This document shows positions 1 to 12,535 of a stretch of 64,000 nucleotides of DNA, one piece after another. Positions within the stretch are counted from its first letter, which is position 1; each line of letters starts with the position of its first letter. Under the pieces are notes generated by a model that was not told the origin of the DNA, did not search any database, and worked only from the letters and a program-made list of their open reading frames with translations. A program made the translations under genes and the position numbers. This stretch comes from Ilyonectria destructans (Eukaryota > Ascomycota > Sordariomycetes > Hypocreales > Nectriaceae). Location of the stretch: contig JAHEWK010000001.1 of the NCBI GenBank assembly GCA_020740775.1, forward strand, positions 2,294,001-2,358,000, written 5' to 3'.

Positions 1-10
1 TTTGACTTAC

Positions 11-601
11 CCTTCAATCTTGGCCAGTTCTTCCTCAGCCTGCAGCTTGAAGACTGCGATCCTGCTCCATGGCTTCAACTTGTCCCCTTCCTTGCTCGGT
101 GAGGAGTCCGACTTGTACACCATGCCCGTGCTTAGTTCGACAAAGGCCTTGACCTTTCGTTTCGCGGCCTCAGTGCCCACGGCAATGGACAGGTTCAGGG
201 ATCGCAGCTTGTAGACTTCATCTTCCTGCGAGTATCTCGTCTCACCGCCACAGTTGAAAACATAGTCCCACTCCTTTCCGTCGGCGCGATCGAATATTCT
301 TGCTAATGCTTCTGAGGCGGGGACAGTCGCGTTAGCCGCTGGAGCCTAAACTTGCAAGACAAGCTAAAAAGGGGGGAGGGGGGAGGGACTCACCAGGTCT
401 GCTGGCATCGGCCTGCATAAATTTGTCCTGAGAACAGGCCTCGGTGAATTCGGGGGCCAGCCAAGCGAGCTGTGGCAGCACCTTATCGACGAGTCGCACC
501 TCAGAGGCGAGATTGTTCTGGTGGATGTGGAGGGCGAGGAAGCGGCCAATATAGCCTAACCCTCCGATGATTAACACCGAAGGTTTCTCGTTCTCGGCCA
601 T
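11..601 (-). CDS. NAD-dependent epimerase/dehydratase family protein (3' part outside the window)
   Basis: Extended short-chain dehydrogenase/reductase; substrate unknown. Exon 1 is 601-394 and begins MAENEKPSVLIIGGLGYIGR, which contains the GxxGxxG dinucleotide-binding loop on the first beta strand (about residues 9-18). A GTGAGT donor follows at 393. Exon 2 is 311-11, preceded by CCTCAG, and continues the Rossmann fold with a segment reading VFNCGGETRYSQ and then VELSTGMVY, the usual SDR active-site strand with the serine before a GMVY segment. Exon 2 ends at a GTAAGT donor exactly at bases 10-5, so at least one more exon lies left of the window. About 170 residues are visible. The start is the first in-frame ATG and immediately precedes the nucleotide-binding strand. 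The family is clear but the biochemical role is not. Confidence 0.8.
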
Positions 602-3600
602 GGTTATTGCGCTTCCGAAAAACGAGTTGCGGTGGTGGAAGAAAGCGCAGGCGACGCGGGGTTAAAGGTGAGGTCGTCGGGAGAGATCGCCGGGAGAGGT
701 CGCCGGGAGAGATCGCGGCAGTGGTGCGGAGCGGCGAACAAGCGGCACGGGACGGGACGGGACGGCGACGCAGGATCGAGATGTGGTTCAATCGAGGTTC
801 GTGTGAGCTGAGAACCGCAAAGGACGGAGCACCTGCTGTCGAGGGGATGCGTTTAGGAACCGGAGTGTCGGTGTAAATCGCCGAGAGCGAGCCTGACACA
901 AAGGCGAAGGCGGCTAAGTCGCGGGAAGCGTGGGATGCGTTGCACTTGTCGGTGGTGGGGAACGGTGGAACGGGCTCGATCAAATTAGGCTCTGGGTGGT
1001 ATCAAAGGAAGAAGCAAAGACGGTCTAAGGTAGAGGCACGAGCGGCGCAAGTCAGTAAGGTGAGGTAGGAGGGAAGCAGCCCTGGGCCGGAGTGCACAAA
1101 GGAGTTTTGTGCGTGTGCGAGTGGGCGCGGTGTGCCTGACGTTGCGGCGGCTGCGGCGACGTTGTAGCGGCGGAGGTGTGGAACTGGGAACAAAGGGGCA
1201 GAAGGAGTTCCAGGAACGGGGGGACGACGGGAGGGCGGAAGGCGGAGGGCGGAAGAGGAGGAGGAGAGGGGGACAGTAGGTAATTAATTAACACGGCGGC
1301 GCCAACGCACGACGCGGTCATCAGCCGCCTACCGAGACGAGGATGGTCTGGGTTTGGGAAGGGTATGTATGGGTATGTATGGGTTGGTTAAGGGTAAGTA
1401 TGGGTATGAATGGGTAGTCTGCAGTAGGTATGGGCCCCGGATGGATATGGGATATGGGGATTGGGGATTGGGATGGGGATTTTAGGAGCAGCACTGCGTA
1501 GTATATTCCTCTGCCGTCAAGGGCCAAGGGGGCACTGTGACGGAGTGGGTTGATGGTGGATATGAGCCAGAAACAGAATCGGGATGGGATGTGCGTAGGA
1601 AATACAACGGTAGCCAGCAAAAAGGAGTGAGGGGTGTGTTAGAGACGATGTAGGGATATGGCGGACAATGTTGAAGAGGCCAGGCCTGGCAGCACAAGAC
1701 ACGGAGCGTACTTACTGCGTAGTACTGCAACAGGCAGGGTATCCCATCGGTTATATATGTCCGCAGATCGATGCCTTTTTTTTTCCCTTTTCCCTCCCGA
1801 CGCCGGCAGACGACAAAACACGATTCCAGAGGTCTGGGAGACTCGAGGGCGTGGATGTCGGGAGTGGATGAGAGTGGATGAGAAGTGGATGACGGTCGAC
1901 AGTGGACACTCCCAAGTAGGTACAGTGCGACGCAGAGGCGAGTTTGTAGTACGTAGTAGAGTGGATGTGGAGGGGTTCGTTCTTTCTTTATTATCATGCG
2001 CCGTCAAGACCCAAGAAGACCCAAGAAGACCCAGGAAGGCCCAAGGGGCGCCCGCTTTCCCTCTCCACTCCACGGCCGTAGCCAGGTAGCCTGTCCGCCA
2101 GGACCACTTCAAGTCAACCACTGTTCCGTCCTTGGCCTGAGCTCCGGGCTCCTTTTTTGCCCCCTTGGGCCCTGGTTGAATTGGACAAGGCAGGAAGAGA
2201 GAGAAGAAATATTATGCCCTGGCTTGGAGTGGAGATTGTGGCTATCAGGTGCGTCTGGAGTGTTACAGTCGACGTCAATCTTGCTAGATGCCGTTGTGCT
2301 TCCGGGCTCTTTTTCCCACTGCAACACGCCGCACTGCAACGCGCCGCACTGCACCGCACCACAACTGCTCCTGACTGCATAGCATGGCATGCATAGCATG
2401 GCATACGGAACATGGCTCGCAACATGGCTCGCAACATAGCTTGGTATGATGGCAGGGGTCAAGTCCAGCCCGCCAGCCAGCCAGACCAACGCCGAGTCAT
2501 TCATTCATCACAAACGACCATGTCCCCTTGCAACCATCGTGAGCACCCTTGCCCGCGCAGGAAGAAAAAAAAAAGACTGCAAATGTGCCACGGCGAGCAG
2601 AGAGCCGACGCCAGCGGCGACGATGGCCAAGGCCACCAAGGAGCCGGTGGGCGGGCTGGAGCTGGGGGTGGGCTTGGAAATGGCCCGTTCATATCGTCTC
2701 GGCGGCGGACTAGCAGCTAGCTACCGAGCTTGCGATGGGGCACCATGTTCGTCATTGTCATTGCGGACAAGGGGACAGGCGACAGGCGACAGGGGACCAG
2801 GGGGGAGAGTCACTGCGCCGCCTTGCAGGGTCCGCGGCCATGTGTGGCACTTGGCCATCGCTCATGACTTGCTACGTAGAGTCGGGTTAGGATCGACAAC
2901 CCAAGGACCAACGATCGCAACCTAACATCAAGACATCCGGATATCGTGAGCCATACCGCTTGTTGGACGAGGAAGTCAAAGCACCCCCGGCCTGTCCCTG
3001 TCCAATGAACAACAGCCAACGGCCAACATCAGAGGCCATGGTCAACCAGATGCCACATCCTCAAGAGGTACTTTTCTTCGGCCCAACACGCCGGCGCGGA
3101 TTCCAGTCCTCCTCATGTTCGCTCTCGGCCTCGCTGGCCCCCTCGTGTCTGAGCCCGTACCAAAATGGCTCTGCACTGCATCCTGCGCGTGCGACCCCAA
3201 AACCCAACCTCAAGACCCACGCCGTCACGAATGAGGTATTCCGGCTACTCCCCCCCTTACATCCATCCCCTCCAATCGTCCCCCTCCCCCGCCATGTCAC
3301 CCCAGTTGCCAAACCCTTGGCTGCCCTGGCTGACCGGCCGGACGAAACAATTGAGAGATACCGAGCAGAGTGGCATCGTCTCGTCCTTTTCTGAGTCGTG
3401 AGGACGTGTCCCGTCTCGGGGTCCTGAATCGGAATCGGAAACGCCACGGTGACAATATCGAACGACTATGTCTCGCTGCATGTCACTGAGCGGGACTAAC
3501 AAGAATTTCATTACAAAGGATGCAAGGTCCCGGCACAGAGTACTCCTACGTCAATGCTACATACCTACATCAGTAGTCTACAGGGACATGGGCGTCATGC

Positions 3601-6311
3601 TGCCTCCTCCTCCACGGTCCTAGCAGCGAGGGCCAAAGCCCAGAGCCTCGTGCTCTTAGCGCTCGCAGCCGGCAGCATGCGCGTCGATCAGCGATCCCGC
3701 CCGGGCCGCCCAACATGGACTCTGCTTAATTAAATGACCCGAGGAGTTGACCAAGGTGGCCGCCCGCTCCCTACCGACTTGCCGAATCCCTCCCGTAAAC
3801 TAACTTCTGTACCATCCCGATGTACGGAGTACGGCGTGCTACATCCGGCGGCCTTCACTTGCCATATCCGCCATAGGTAGTTAAGAACCGTCCTCCTCGG
3901 TGGTTGACAGTGGAATTCAGGGGCCACGGCAGGCGGGTGCGGCAGGTTCAGGGACCCGGGGCGGGGCAATGGATGGATCTCTTCTAGAAGGCTTCCATCT
4001 GTCCAGCTCCCCAATGAGAGCACCGGGAAAGGCATGTAGTATTGGCAGGCCGGGCTATTGGATTTCGTGCGTACGCCGATGCACCTCCCTGGGTACGCAG
4101 TACATACTATGAAGTAATAACCTGCCTTGCATATAAAGCCGCAGGTGTGCTAGAGGACGCCTCCGCAATACTACCTCCGTACATTGCAAGCCAACGAACC
4201 CGTGAGAGGAACTTCTTCCTTTAACACCCGCAAAGCCGCACATGGTACGTAACAACCCGGTTCATCGCCTTGTCATCTGAGACAAGTCTACCCGTAAACA
4301 ATTACCATATTTCTTGTTGTGTCAGCCATATCAGTGTCAGTCCCACGCCAACGCCAACACGCCAGCGCCAACACCAACGCCATCTTAACATCCAGCCTCA
4401 GCCCGGTGTCAAAGCCCCTCGCCATGACAGGCTCGCCTGTCTCAACCAACCAGCCACGTACCGCCGACTGTACCTCGTACATGAGCCTTCTCCTTAGGCC
4501 CACGGCAGATCCGTAGATGGGGGGACGCACACTCCCACACGCTTCACTGGCGTCGATGCGATCCCACGCAAGCCAGTACCCGTTCCGCAGCCTAGCCTCG
4601 CGGGCAGGATCCGAAGACGGATCATGGCCCATCTCCAACCCCGGAGCTCAAGTCGCTAACCGCCTCGTGCGAGCTGCTAATATATCGCGCCGCCGCCGCC
4701 GCCGCCGCGCATAGTGCATGCTATGGACGATAGTATGTGGTCGGGTCGCTCGCGGCCACATGGCACTGGACCACCCTCACAGACCCGTCAGACCGCCGTC
4801 ACCGTGTCTCACATACATTATACATCCCCGGAACAGCCCAACTGGGTCGAAATACTCAGCCTAGGCGATGTCCTGGTCTGATAAGGTTCAGATAGCGTTG
4901 AACGACGTTGGCTGTCACATTCTCAGAGTCTCGTCGCAACCTCATCAGCGAGCTTGGCCTTAACTTCGCGCCGACAACGCCCACCTCAATCCACGTCGCC
5001 CGCCGCGGTCCGCCTTTGGCCACCATAACGGCCGGTCCAGGCCCATGAGGAGACTGACGGATTGAGCTTCGCCCGGCGCTCTCTCCGGACTGTCTCACAG
5101 GAATACCCTCACATCAATTGCCTCGCCTCGTGCTCGTCCTGCCCGTGCAATCCTGCTTCAATTGCCACCCCCAAAACTGACTCGGGAGACGCTCAACCTG
5201 CAGCATCTAGCGCAGCCCAGTGCCTGTTCGCGACCACCCCTATCTGCAGACGTTTCTGTATCAAGACATGTTCAAACGGCGAAACCACAGCACGCCACCG
5301 GGGGCCTTTCGTCCATCAGCACACCCTCCCATCCCAAACGCCTCGTTTCGTCTTTGAATGTCTCCGGGTGCAATATCTCTTGTCGAGTATGACAGCTCAC
5401 TCCCTCGGGCCATAATCCCGAGAACCCTAGGCAACTGGTCTGTTGCCTCTGACCCAGGGGCCTCCCACGCCGTGGATTGCACCCCACCCGGCTATTGATT
5501 CGGTGGTTATTTGACGCCTGTGAGCCAGTTTGATTACCCGTGGATCTACGCCAGGTTTAGGCATTCATGACGCCGTTCCGAGGACGGATTCCGGAGCACG
5601 GGCATCAAGTTCAGCTCACTTAGCGCCCTCGCAAGACACGGACACGCGAGCCTTAGCCATTGCTTGGGGGTCATTGAGGGCACGCCCAAGTCACAAGTCG
5701 CCCCAAGCCCGTCAAGGGATGAATGGCTAAAGCTACAAGCTCTCGAGCACATACGAAGTACGGTGCTCCGTACGTGTCTACATAGTACGTGGTGAAGCGT
5801 CCTCCTCTGATGCTAGCACCGCATTGACACATTAGGTCCGTCGTCGGTGCTCCATCCGTCGGCATGACTTTGCCCTTCCCTTCGATGCGATGTCACCGTG
5901 CCGTTGTCCCCCCTGGCAACCTCAGATCATTGCTAGATGATTCCATTCGCGTAACTGCAAGCAACACACCCTCACGAGCATCCTGACATGATTGCGGCAC
6001 GGGCGACCGTGTTCCGATGTCGCCTGCATCATGTACGCCGCAGGTGCTCTACGCATGGTTGTGCTTACATGTCCTGCCTCTGACGTTCAATTTGTCTCTA
6101 TCAAACCGTATCCTCGCAATGGCGGCTGAATACAGCGTCTAGCCTGATCTCACACAACAAACGGCATCTCCACTATGGAGTGGCGGACAGCACCAGGCTC
6201 TCGTCCGCCAGACTGCATCCTCTCTCGTCTCGTCTCGAATTCCCACGCTCTAGGACTGTGAATGCTGTATCTCCTGGACGGAAAACTTCGCCTCTCTATG
6301 CCCCTTTCTCA
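602..6311. other. 5.7-kb stretch with no recognisable gene
   Basis: No frame on either strand gives a protein I recognise, and the open frames are short with no conserved motif or convincing splice partners. Base composition is ordinary, not AT-rich. It holds low-complexity patches: GGGTATGTAT-like runs at about 1355-1480, an imperfect 10-bp tandem repeat GACCCAAGAA (four units) at 2008-2047, a CATAGCATGG duplication at about 2380-2402, a GCC triplet run at about 4689-4708, and a short GTACGG/CCGTAC hairpin near 5758. It includes the promoter of the epimerase gene and the 3' UTR of the capping-protein gene. A long non-coding transcript or a very diverged gene cannot be excluded. Confidence 0.5.
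2008..2047. repeat. imperfect 10-bp tandem repeat, four units
   Basis: Units start at 2008, 2018, 2028 and 2038. The first two are identical (GACCCAAGAA) and the other two differ by one to three bases. It lies in the gene-free stretch and no function is apparent. Confidence 0.7.
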
Positions 6312-7325
6312 TCATTTCCTCATGCTGCCGATGAGCTCCCGCTGTGCCTCTCGGTCCCGAGCGCCCTCGCTTAGGCTTCCGATGCTCCTAAGGTCACCCA
6401 CCACATCCTTGGCCTTGCCAAAGTAAACCTCCTGCAGTAGGTTGCGCATCTTGAGTTCCATATCCTCCACCAGCCGTCCCACGTTGGCGATGTGGCTGTC
6501 GTCATTCTCAACGGGGAGATCCTGCTCCACCTGGCGTGTCATGTTGCCACTCAGGTCTAATTCGCCCAGGTTGCCTCCGGCACTGGACAGTGTCAGGATG
6601 ACAGTCGACGTAAGCTTATAGTGGGTGCTTCGGCCTCGCTCGATGGCCTCGAAGACGTGGATCGAGTCCCAGACACCCTCGGAGCTGCCTCCGGAGGGAG
6701 ATGCTGTATAGACACATGTCAGCTTCTTGATGCCTAGTGACGACAGTCTAGGGGTGTATCTCACATTTCTTGAGAAGCACAACACCGGCAAAGCCATCAT
6801 CGAGGTTCCAGAAGTAGACGCTGCTCACGCCGCCCTCGTAGTACAGCTCGCGGTAAATATCAAAGGCCTCGTTGGCCTTGACCTCCATCTTGCGCACTCG
6901 CTCGCTGGGGATGGCGCCCTCGCCCGCACCCTCACTGCCGCCGGCACCTACACCGCCGGCACCGCTCTCGTCCAGGGGGGGATCGAACTGGTTAGACCAA
7001 GGAGAGCGATAGCTGTCGCCATCGCGGTTGTAGTCGCAGAGCAGGTAGTCGCGGCCGGTCTGCTTGCACCGGCGGACGGACAAGGGCTGGTCGACGGACG
7101 AGAGGAGGTCTTCGGTCAGGTCCGGGGCGAGCGAGATGATGGCGTTGAGGTGGTCGGTCGTCTGCTTGGGGTTGAGCCGACGTAGGAGGTCGCTGGATGA
7201 GGCGGAGGGCCGAGTGTCAGCGGGAGAAGCTGGATGGGATATGACTTTTGACGGCCACTCGGACGTGATGGGGAGACGGAGTGCGGCACTTACAGGGCCG
7301 AGTCGAACGGGTCAATGTCAGCCAT
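6312..7325 (-). CDS. CAP2: F-actin-capping protein subunit beta
   Basis: Beta subunit of the heterodimeric CapZ-type protein that binds actin filament barbed ends in the cytoplasm and blocks monomer addition and loss. The spliced model is exon 1 7325-7294, exon 2 7192-6765 and exon 3 6703-6312. It gives 283 residues, close to the usual length of about 270-290. The N terminus reads [20 protein letters not shown], followed by an [18 protein letters not shown] block, both hallmarks of the family. The middle has [19 protein letters not shown] and then WDSIHVFEA, and the C-terminal third is the actin-binding tail region. Introns use GTAAGT and GTGAGA donors. A 30-residue Gly/Ala/Ser-rich insert lies near residues 90-115, as often seen in filamentous fungi. 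Identification is secure. Confidence 0.95.
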
Positions 7326-8355
7326 GGTTGCGGCGGAGGATGCGAGCCTGGTCTTCTGGAGGGTGAAGATGGGGAGACGGAGAGGAGACGTGTGGTTGAG
7401 TCGGAGATGGAGGTCAAGCTGGCATTGAAGCTCCGGATGTCCAACGACAGAGTGGCGGGGTTGGTCGCAGGTAGGGAGCTCAATGCTACGCTACGTCCCA
7501 GGCCTGGTCTGAGCTCGCCCCGCCTTGTGAACTTGTCTCGGGGCTTCCCTTCACCTTCAACGCGTCATCCGTCACGGAGTCTCCAAACCAAATGCTGGGC
7601 CATTTGTAGAATTGATTCAATTGTTGCTATATAAACACGCAAAGCAAAACAAGAAATCACAACACACCAGGCGTCCACCATGTTCACGCAGTCTTGTTTA
7701 TTCCCCCGTGACGGGCGACAGAACCAACGCTAACTATAACTAAAAGTAAGGTAGGAAAAGGTACGTTGGGTAGCAGATACTACGTGACAGGCATCGCATA
7801 AGATAGCCAACTAAACTCAACTAAACTCAACTCAACTTCACGTAACGCAAAAGGCACCATTCTGTCTCCATCCATATAATGTATATCCCTCCAACATTCT
7901 TCCCTCTCCTCCCCGTCTTCCCACCGCTTCCCACCCGCCTCTTCCGAACCCCGACTTTGAGGAAACGACCCAACAACACAAAGAGAAAAACCCCTTCCCC
8001 CACCCCCGTGTGCCATAAACTGAACGATTTCCAAAGTCATCATATTCCCGTAGATTCGCCACTAACGCCGCGCCCGAAGCATCCGGTCAAGGAGCTATCG
8101 CCAAGAAAGAACCCAGAGATTTATAAACGAAGATCGATCGGTGATCGAGTGGGAGAGAGAGCCAGAGAAGTGGTGCGGACCCAGCCGGAGGCAGGGTGTG
8201 GCTAGTAGGCAGCGCAAACAGCCACTGAAGAACCCAACACCCTATGCCAACGGAACAATGGGCTCCCAGGTTGGGATAGCAACTCTCCCCCGCGAGAACG
8301 GGAGACCATGGCGCAAAAGAAACGACCATATAATTTGATTGCAGCGCGAGCCACC
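7326..8355. other. intergenic, 1.0 kb
   Basis: Contains the promoter of the capping-protein gene on its left and the 3' UTR of the BAH-PHD gene on its right. A short iterated AACTC/AAACTCAACT tract lies at about 7808-7838 and a pyrimidine-rich tract at about 7885-7950. No gene seen. Confidence 0.6.
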
Positions 8356-9817
8356 TTAGTCGATGGTGACACCGCAGAGCAGGCAGTTGGCCTGCTCAGT
8401 CCAGGTCTTCTCGCCGCCCTTCACGTTATCCCGCAGATCTTCAATCTCCCAGACTGTCGGGCCGTCGCTCATCTTCAGGGTCGCCTCGAAGAGACCCTGG
8501 TACGGCTTGTAATCGATGCTCTTCTTCTTGCGGTTCTTTTTCGCGGAAGCTCTTCCTTCGGTGCTCGGGTTCGAGGGCGTTGGGCCGGGCGTGGGCGTTG
8601 ACGTCGTTCGCGGAGACTCTGGGTTGGGCTTCCTGACATGAACGTTATCTTGAGCACCGCCGGAACGCACGTCAATCGTTGGCTGCGTCTCCTTCTCCTG
8701 TGCATCGGTTGGGCTGAGGGGGCGCGCAGCCTCCTCGTCCGTCTTTTCTTCCTTGACCATCGGCTCTTCCTTCAGGTGCGGCTTATCGGCGCCGAGTCGG
8801 TCGTATACCCTCGTGAGGACATCGTGGCTCAGGCATTCGTGGTGCATCCATTTCCCGCAATCAGGGCTGGTGCATCCTATTAACGTCCTATCAGGGTTCG
8901 CGGGAGTTTCGCATTTGCACATTAGTTCGACCGACTGGAGACTGTTAGAAGTGAGACGGTGACGTGGACATTGGATTGCTTACGGAAAGTTGCGCATTGC
9001 GACAGTTAAAGGCTTGTCGCCAATACAGCGCGTCCTGGATCTCGTCGTCATCGGCTTCGATCCATTGATTGACGGTTGCTGGCATCGTCACACTGACGAC
9101 GTTAATAACGTCCACTGTGGCAACTTGTCAGCTCTGTCGCATCGCACGCACGCACGCACGCACGCAGCCAATAAACATCGCTTACTGTGGTTCGACGCAA
9201 TCAGCTCGTTTTGGCCGTGATATGGCTGGCGACCCTGGACCGTCTTCTTGCCGTCCAGCGTGCCATGTGGCAGCTCGTCGGGCCAGTACATCCAGTACAC
9301 GCGCGCATAAACATGGTGCTCGTCGGCGGCTCGGATCTCGAGGATGCGGGCCACCCAGTCGTCGTCAGACTTCTTGATGGGCCCGACATTACCTAAACTC
9401 GCGGCGGCCCGTTGTCGCTCGATGGTCGCTTCGTTGGCGACGAAGACGAAACCTTCGCTATAGTATTTGATTCCATTCACTGCCAAGATGATTAGGTCAG
9501 ACCCCTCATTTCCCGGGAGATGGGCTCGGATACGTACGGACGAAGCTGTTGTACCGCGTCATGTCTAGCCATCGCTTCCCAGGCTCGACGGTGTAGTAAA
9601 GATCCATAGTATCGTGAGTCTTGAACGCGCCGGTGGGTGAGAAAGGGGAGATCTGGATCTGCACCCGCTTCTCCTCCTCCTGGCCATCGCGCTTCCTCTT
9701 CTTGTTTTTGTGTCGCTCCTTTTCGGCCCGCGACGGACTGTTGACGTAGTTGACGGTAAATGGACATTCCGCGCGGTTCTCCTCCGCGACGGAGCGCGAT
9801 CGCTTTCGAGAGCTCAT
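8356..9817 (-). CDS. BAH-PHD domain chromatin protein, EPR-1/BP1-type Polycomb effector
   Basis: Likely nuclear reader of H3K27 methylation. The family is known from Neurospora EPR-1 and Fusarium BP1, which silence Polycomb-marked genes. Exons 9817-9538, 9479-9186, 9114-8984 and 8934-8356 give 427 residues. The N terminus is basic (MSSRKRSRSVAEENRAECPF). A BAH domain follows at about 75-215, containing VARILEIRAADEHHVYARVYWMYWP split here across family-typical blocks and the RQPYHGQNELIASNH motif. A PHD-like finger starts at about 240 with CKC, a CxxxxC pair and the WMHHECL core. The remaining Cys pair (NCLLCG) is not nearby: it sits at the extreme C terminus, after about 125 residues of acidic and Pro/Ser/Thr-rich sequence. 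Intron 2 carries a GCAC microsatellite (9143-9166). The start has no upstream in-frame ATG. EPR-1-type is inferred from architecture and motifs. Confidence 0.85.
9143..9166. repeat. (GCAC)n microsatellite inside an intron
   Basis: About six GCAC units within intron 2 (9115-9185) of the BAH-PHD gene. It lies close to the acceptor side of the branch region and is likely length-variable between strains. Confidence 0.8.
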
Positions 9818-10488
9818 TGCGGCGGTGGACTTGTTGATTCCTGGGGGTGATGATGAAAGAGTCGCGTAGGGGTGGCCGAGCGGCAGAGCGGGAGATCGGG
9901 AGGGGTTTCCACACAGAGAAACAAACTAGTCGCCGGAGGCAGGGCCGCACACGAGCGCAGTTCTATTCATCAGGCGAAGGGCAATGCGGCGTTTGAGCTG
10001 AGCCCGGGCTGTCTGTGACCGACAAGCCGCGACCTGCGATGTCCTGTGCGCAAGATAAGATTTCTCCAAGACGCAACGTCGCAAACTGGGCGAGAGTTGA
10101 GGCAAAAGCACCAAAAACGCGTGTCACGTGATATGGCCGGCTTGGCCCAGCCAACGCGTCGCCTCCTCGTCGACGCTTAGAAATGGGGCAAAAGGTAAAT
10201 AGCAAAGCGCAAATCGCTCGCAATCGCGGATGGTTGAAAAACACAACGTCCAAAATAATTACAACAGCCAAATATCCTAACTTGGTGTATGTGACTGACG
10301 GCCTATGACCAGGCAGCAGCCATTTATCAAGCCTATTAGCATGAAGCCTTTATCCAAGAACCCTTGCGTCCTCCAAAACCAACCAAAGTCTCCGTATATC
10401 AAACCCCACCCAAATAATGCAGCCTAACTAAACGCCGTCGCTATGCAGCAATATCAAGAAAGTAAAGATGTCACCGACAAGGCAAGTC
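9818..10488. other. intergenic, 0.67 kb
   Basis: Promoter of the BAH-PHD gene and 3' UTR of the Atg22-like gene. A CACGTG core lies near 10124 (ACGCGTGTCACGTGATATGG). No gene or RNA seen. Confidence 0.6.
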
Positions 10489-12535
10489 TCAGTTCTCTGC
10501 GCGCCCATTGGTAGCACCACGACCTTCTCCCTCTTCGTAGTCAACTAGCATGCCGCGCGCTTCCGGTTCATCGTCGTCACCATTCTCTTCTGGGGCGGGG
10601 AAACCCTCGATTGTCTCAGCCAGCTTTGCTCCTTCACGCTTCCCTCGCTCAACGTCGATGAACCAGATCATTGGCGCGGGGAAGCCCACTAGGGCAGCAA
10701 GGAACCAGAAGGCGGGCCGAATACTCCCAGTCCTGTCTATGATGGCGCCGACAATTGTTGGGCCAAACACACTGGAGCCTTTGTCGGTGATGGCATACAA
10801 GGCATAAAATGCAGCCTCTGAGCCCGGGGGGATGAGCTCGCCGTACAGAGAGCGACAGTATCCGCTCAAGCCGCCCAGCACGAATCCGTACACTGCTGCC
10901 AGGGGATACATTTCCCATGGCTGCTGAAGTCCGATGACACCCCAATCTCGAACAAATGGGAGGTATCCCAACAATCCGTAGATGGGAATGAGCTCAAACA
11001 AGGCAATGCAAACAATAATAGTGTGGTGAGGCTGCAGGTTAAATATCCGTGAAATCCACGACCACCCGAACGCGCCAAGCACTCCGAAAAGTGTTGAGAT
11101 AACGTTGATCATTCCCAGAGCCCATGGCTTCATGTGAAGTTGGGTCTTTGCGAAGAGAATCGCAGTGGATGATGTCGTTGCAATTGCATCGGACAAAAGA
11201 AACCATCCAGCAAGAAATAGCACAATATCCAGTAGACGTCTCGCCAGCTGAATCGTCTTGAAGAGGGACTTCCATGCATGGAGAATATATGTGAACCCAG
11301 CCAGCGCATCTTTCTTGCCAGTGCCAACAAGAGGCGGTCCAGGTCGAGGTCGCAACCACAATGCAGCGGGAATTGTGAAGATGGTCCACCAGACTCCCAC
11401 CAAGCACAGAACGACCCTCTGACCCCATGTGGAATTTCCCATAGCAATGAGAATAGCAATGGCGACACATTGTAGGAAGAGTGCTGCAATGTACCCGGTC
11501 CCGATTCCGATTGCAGAGATGCGCGTGGATAGTTCAAGCTCCTTGGAAGTGATTTCCGAGTGGCTAGCAGTAGGCTTCAAACGATCCCCGGCATCCGATA
11601 GCAAGGGCGACGTTGAGGTCACGTCAGAACCTTCTAGCTCACCTACTGAGTCGCCGAGTGACCTCGACTCGAGCCCAGAAGCCCCAAAGTCAGGCGTGCG
11701 GGCAACATTCGCCTCAATGACCTCGGGGTGGTAGCGCACCAGGAGGGGCAGGAATGAGTTTAGGAGGACGAACGAGGCGCCAAAGGAAGTGTTCGAGATG
11801 ATCGTCAAAATGGCGCCGAAAATATACGTCTCCTTGGAAATGAAGATGTAGCACATGACCGAAAAGCTGCCAATCCAGGCAAATGCTAGGAGTAGCTTCT
11901 TGCGAAAGTTCCCATGGTCCGCGGCGCAGCTAATGCTAACCACCAGAAGTGCCTGAACCAGAACACTCACCGAGAAGGTGTACATAGCGAAGCTGGCGGT
12001 GTTAATCTCCATCCCGAGTACATACACGATGCACTGGCCGTCGTCCTTCTCTTTGCTGTAGCTGGAGCCGCATGGTGTCTTTCGGTCTGAGAGCAGCACA
12101 CCATTCTCTCGCGCGAGCGTTTCGAGGAGGATGGGGATGAAGGATCCTGAGACGAATCGAGTCAGTCCCCGCAGTAAAGGCCGGTCAGGCCACTCCCGTC
12201 TCTGCCATTGACAAGCACCAGAACATACCTATTCCGCAAATCACGTAGGTTTCGGCCGCAAATGCGTAGCTGTACCACCCAAGAAGCTCCTTTTCGCTTG
12301 TTGGTCGCGCGTCATGGCCGGCGTGACGCGGGACGATGGGCCGTCGCAAGCCGGCCTCGCTGCTGCTCGAGCTCATGTTGCAGTAGTGGTCGTCGTCGCT
12401 CGATGATTGCTCGTCGTCGGCCTCAAAAGCGGAGGTGGCGCTGGAGCGGAATGATCGTTTGGAGAGGAGAGAGAGACCAGACCAAAGGCGCTGACCCTGA
12501 AGAGGCGGGCGGCTGGTCTGGACGTTCGGCGTCAT
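10489..12535 (-). CDS. ATG22: Atg22-like vacuolar transporter (autophagy-related MFS protein)
   Basis: Polytopic membrane protein of the Atg22 branch of the major facilitator superfamily. In yeast it exports amino acids from the vacuole after autophagic breakdown. Exon 1 is 12535-12229 and exon 2 12146-10489, with a GTATGT donor and CTCAG acceptor, giving 654 residues. A Ser/Asp-rich cytosolic N terminus (about 1-75) is followed by the family block ELLGWYSYAFAAETYVICGI and then SFIPILLETLAREN. About twelve hydrophobic segments follow, with a long hydrophilic loop around residues 260-310 and a late YGFVLGGLSGYCRSLYGELI block typical of Atg22. The tail is acidic. An in-frame ATG 57 bases upstream (12592) would add 19 residues. 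I prefer 12535, because the upstream codons look like leader sequence. Which of the several fungal Atg22 paralogues this is cannot be told. Confidence 0.9.

Noticed and set aside
1355..1480. GGGTATGTATGGGTTGGTTAAGGG-like G-rich patch as a telomere relic
   Set aside because: No run of TTAGGG units; the patch is irregular GGGTATG sequence.
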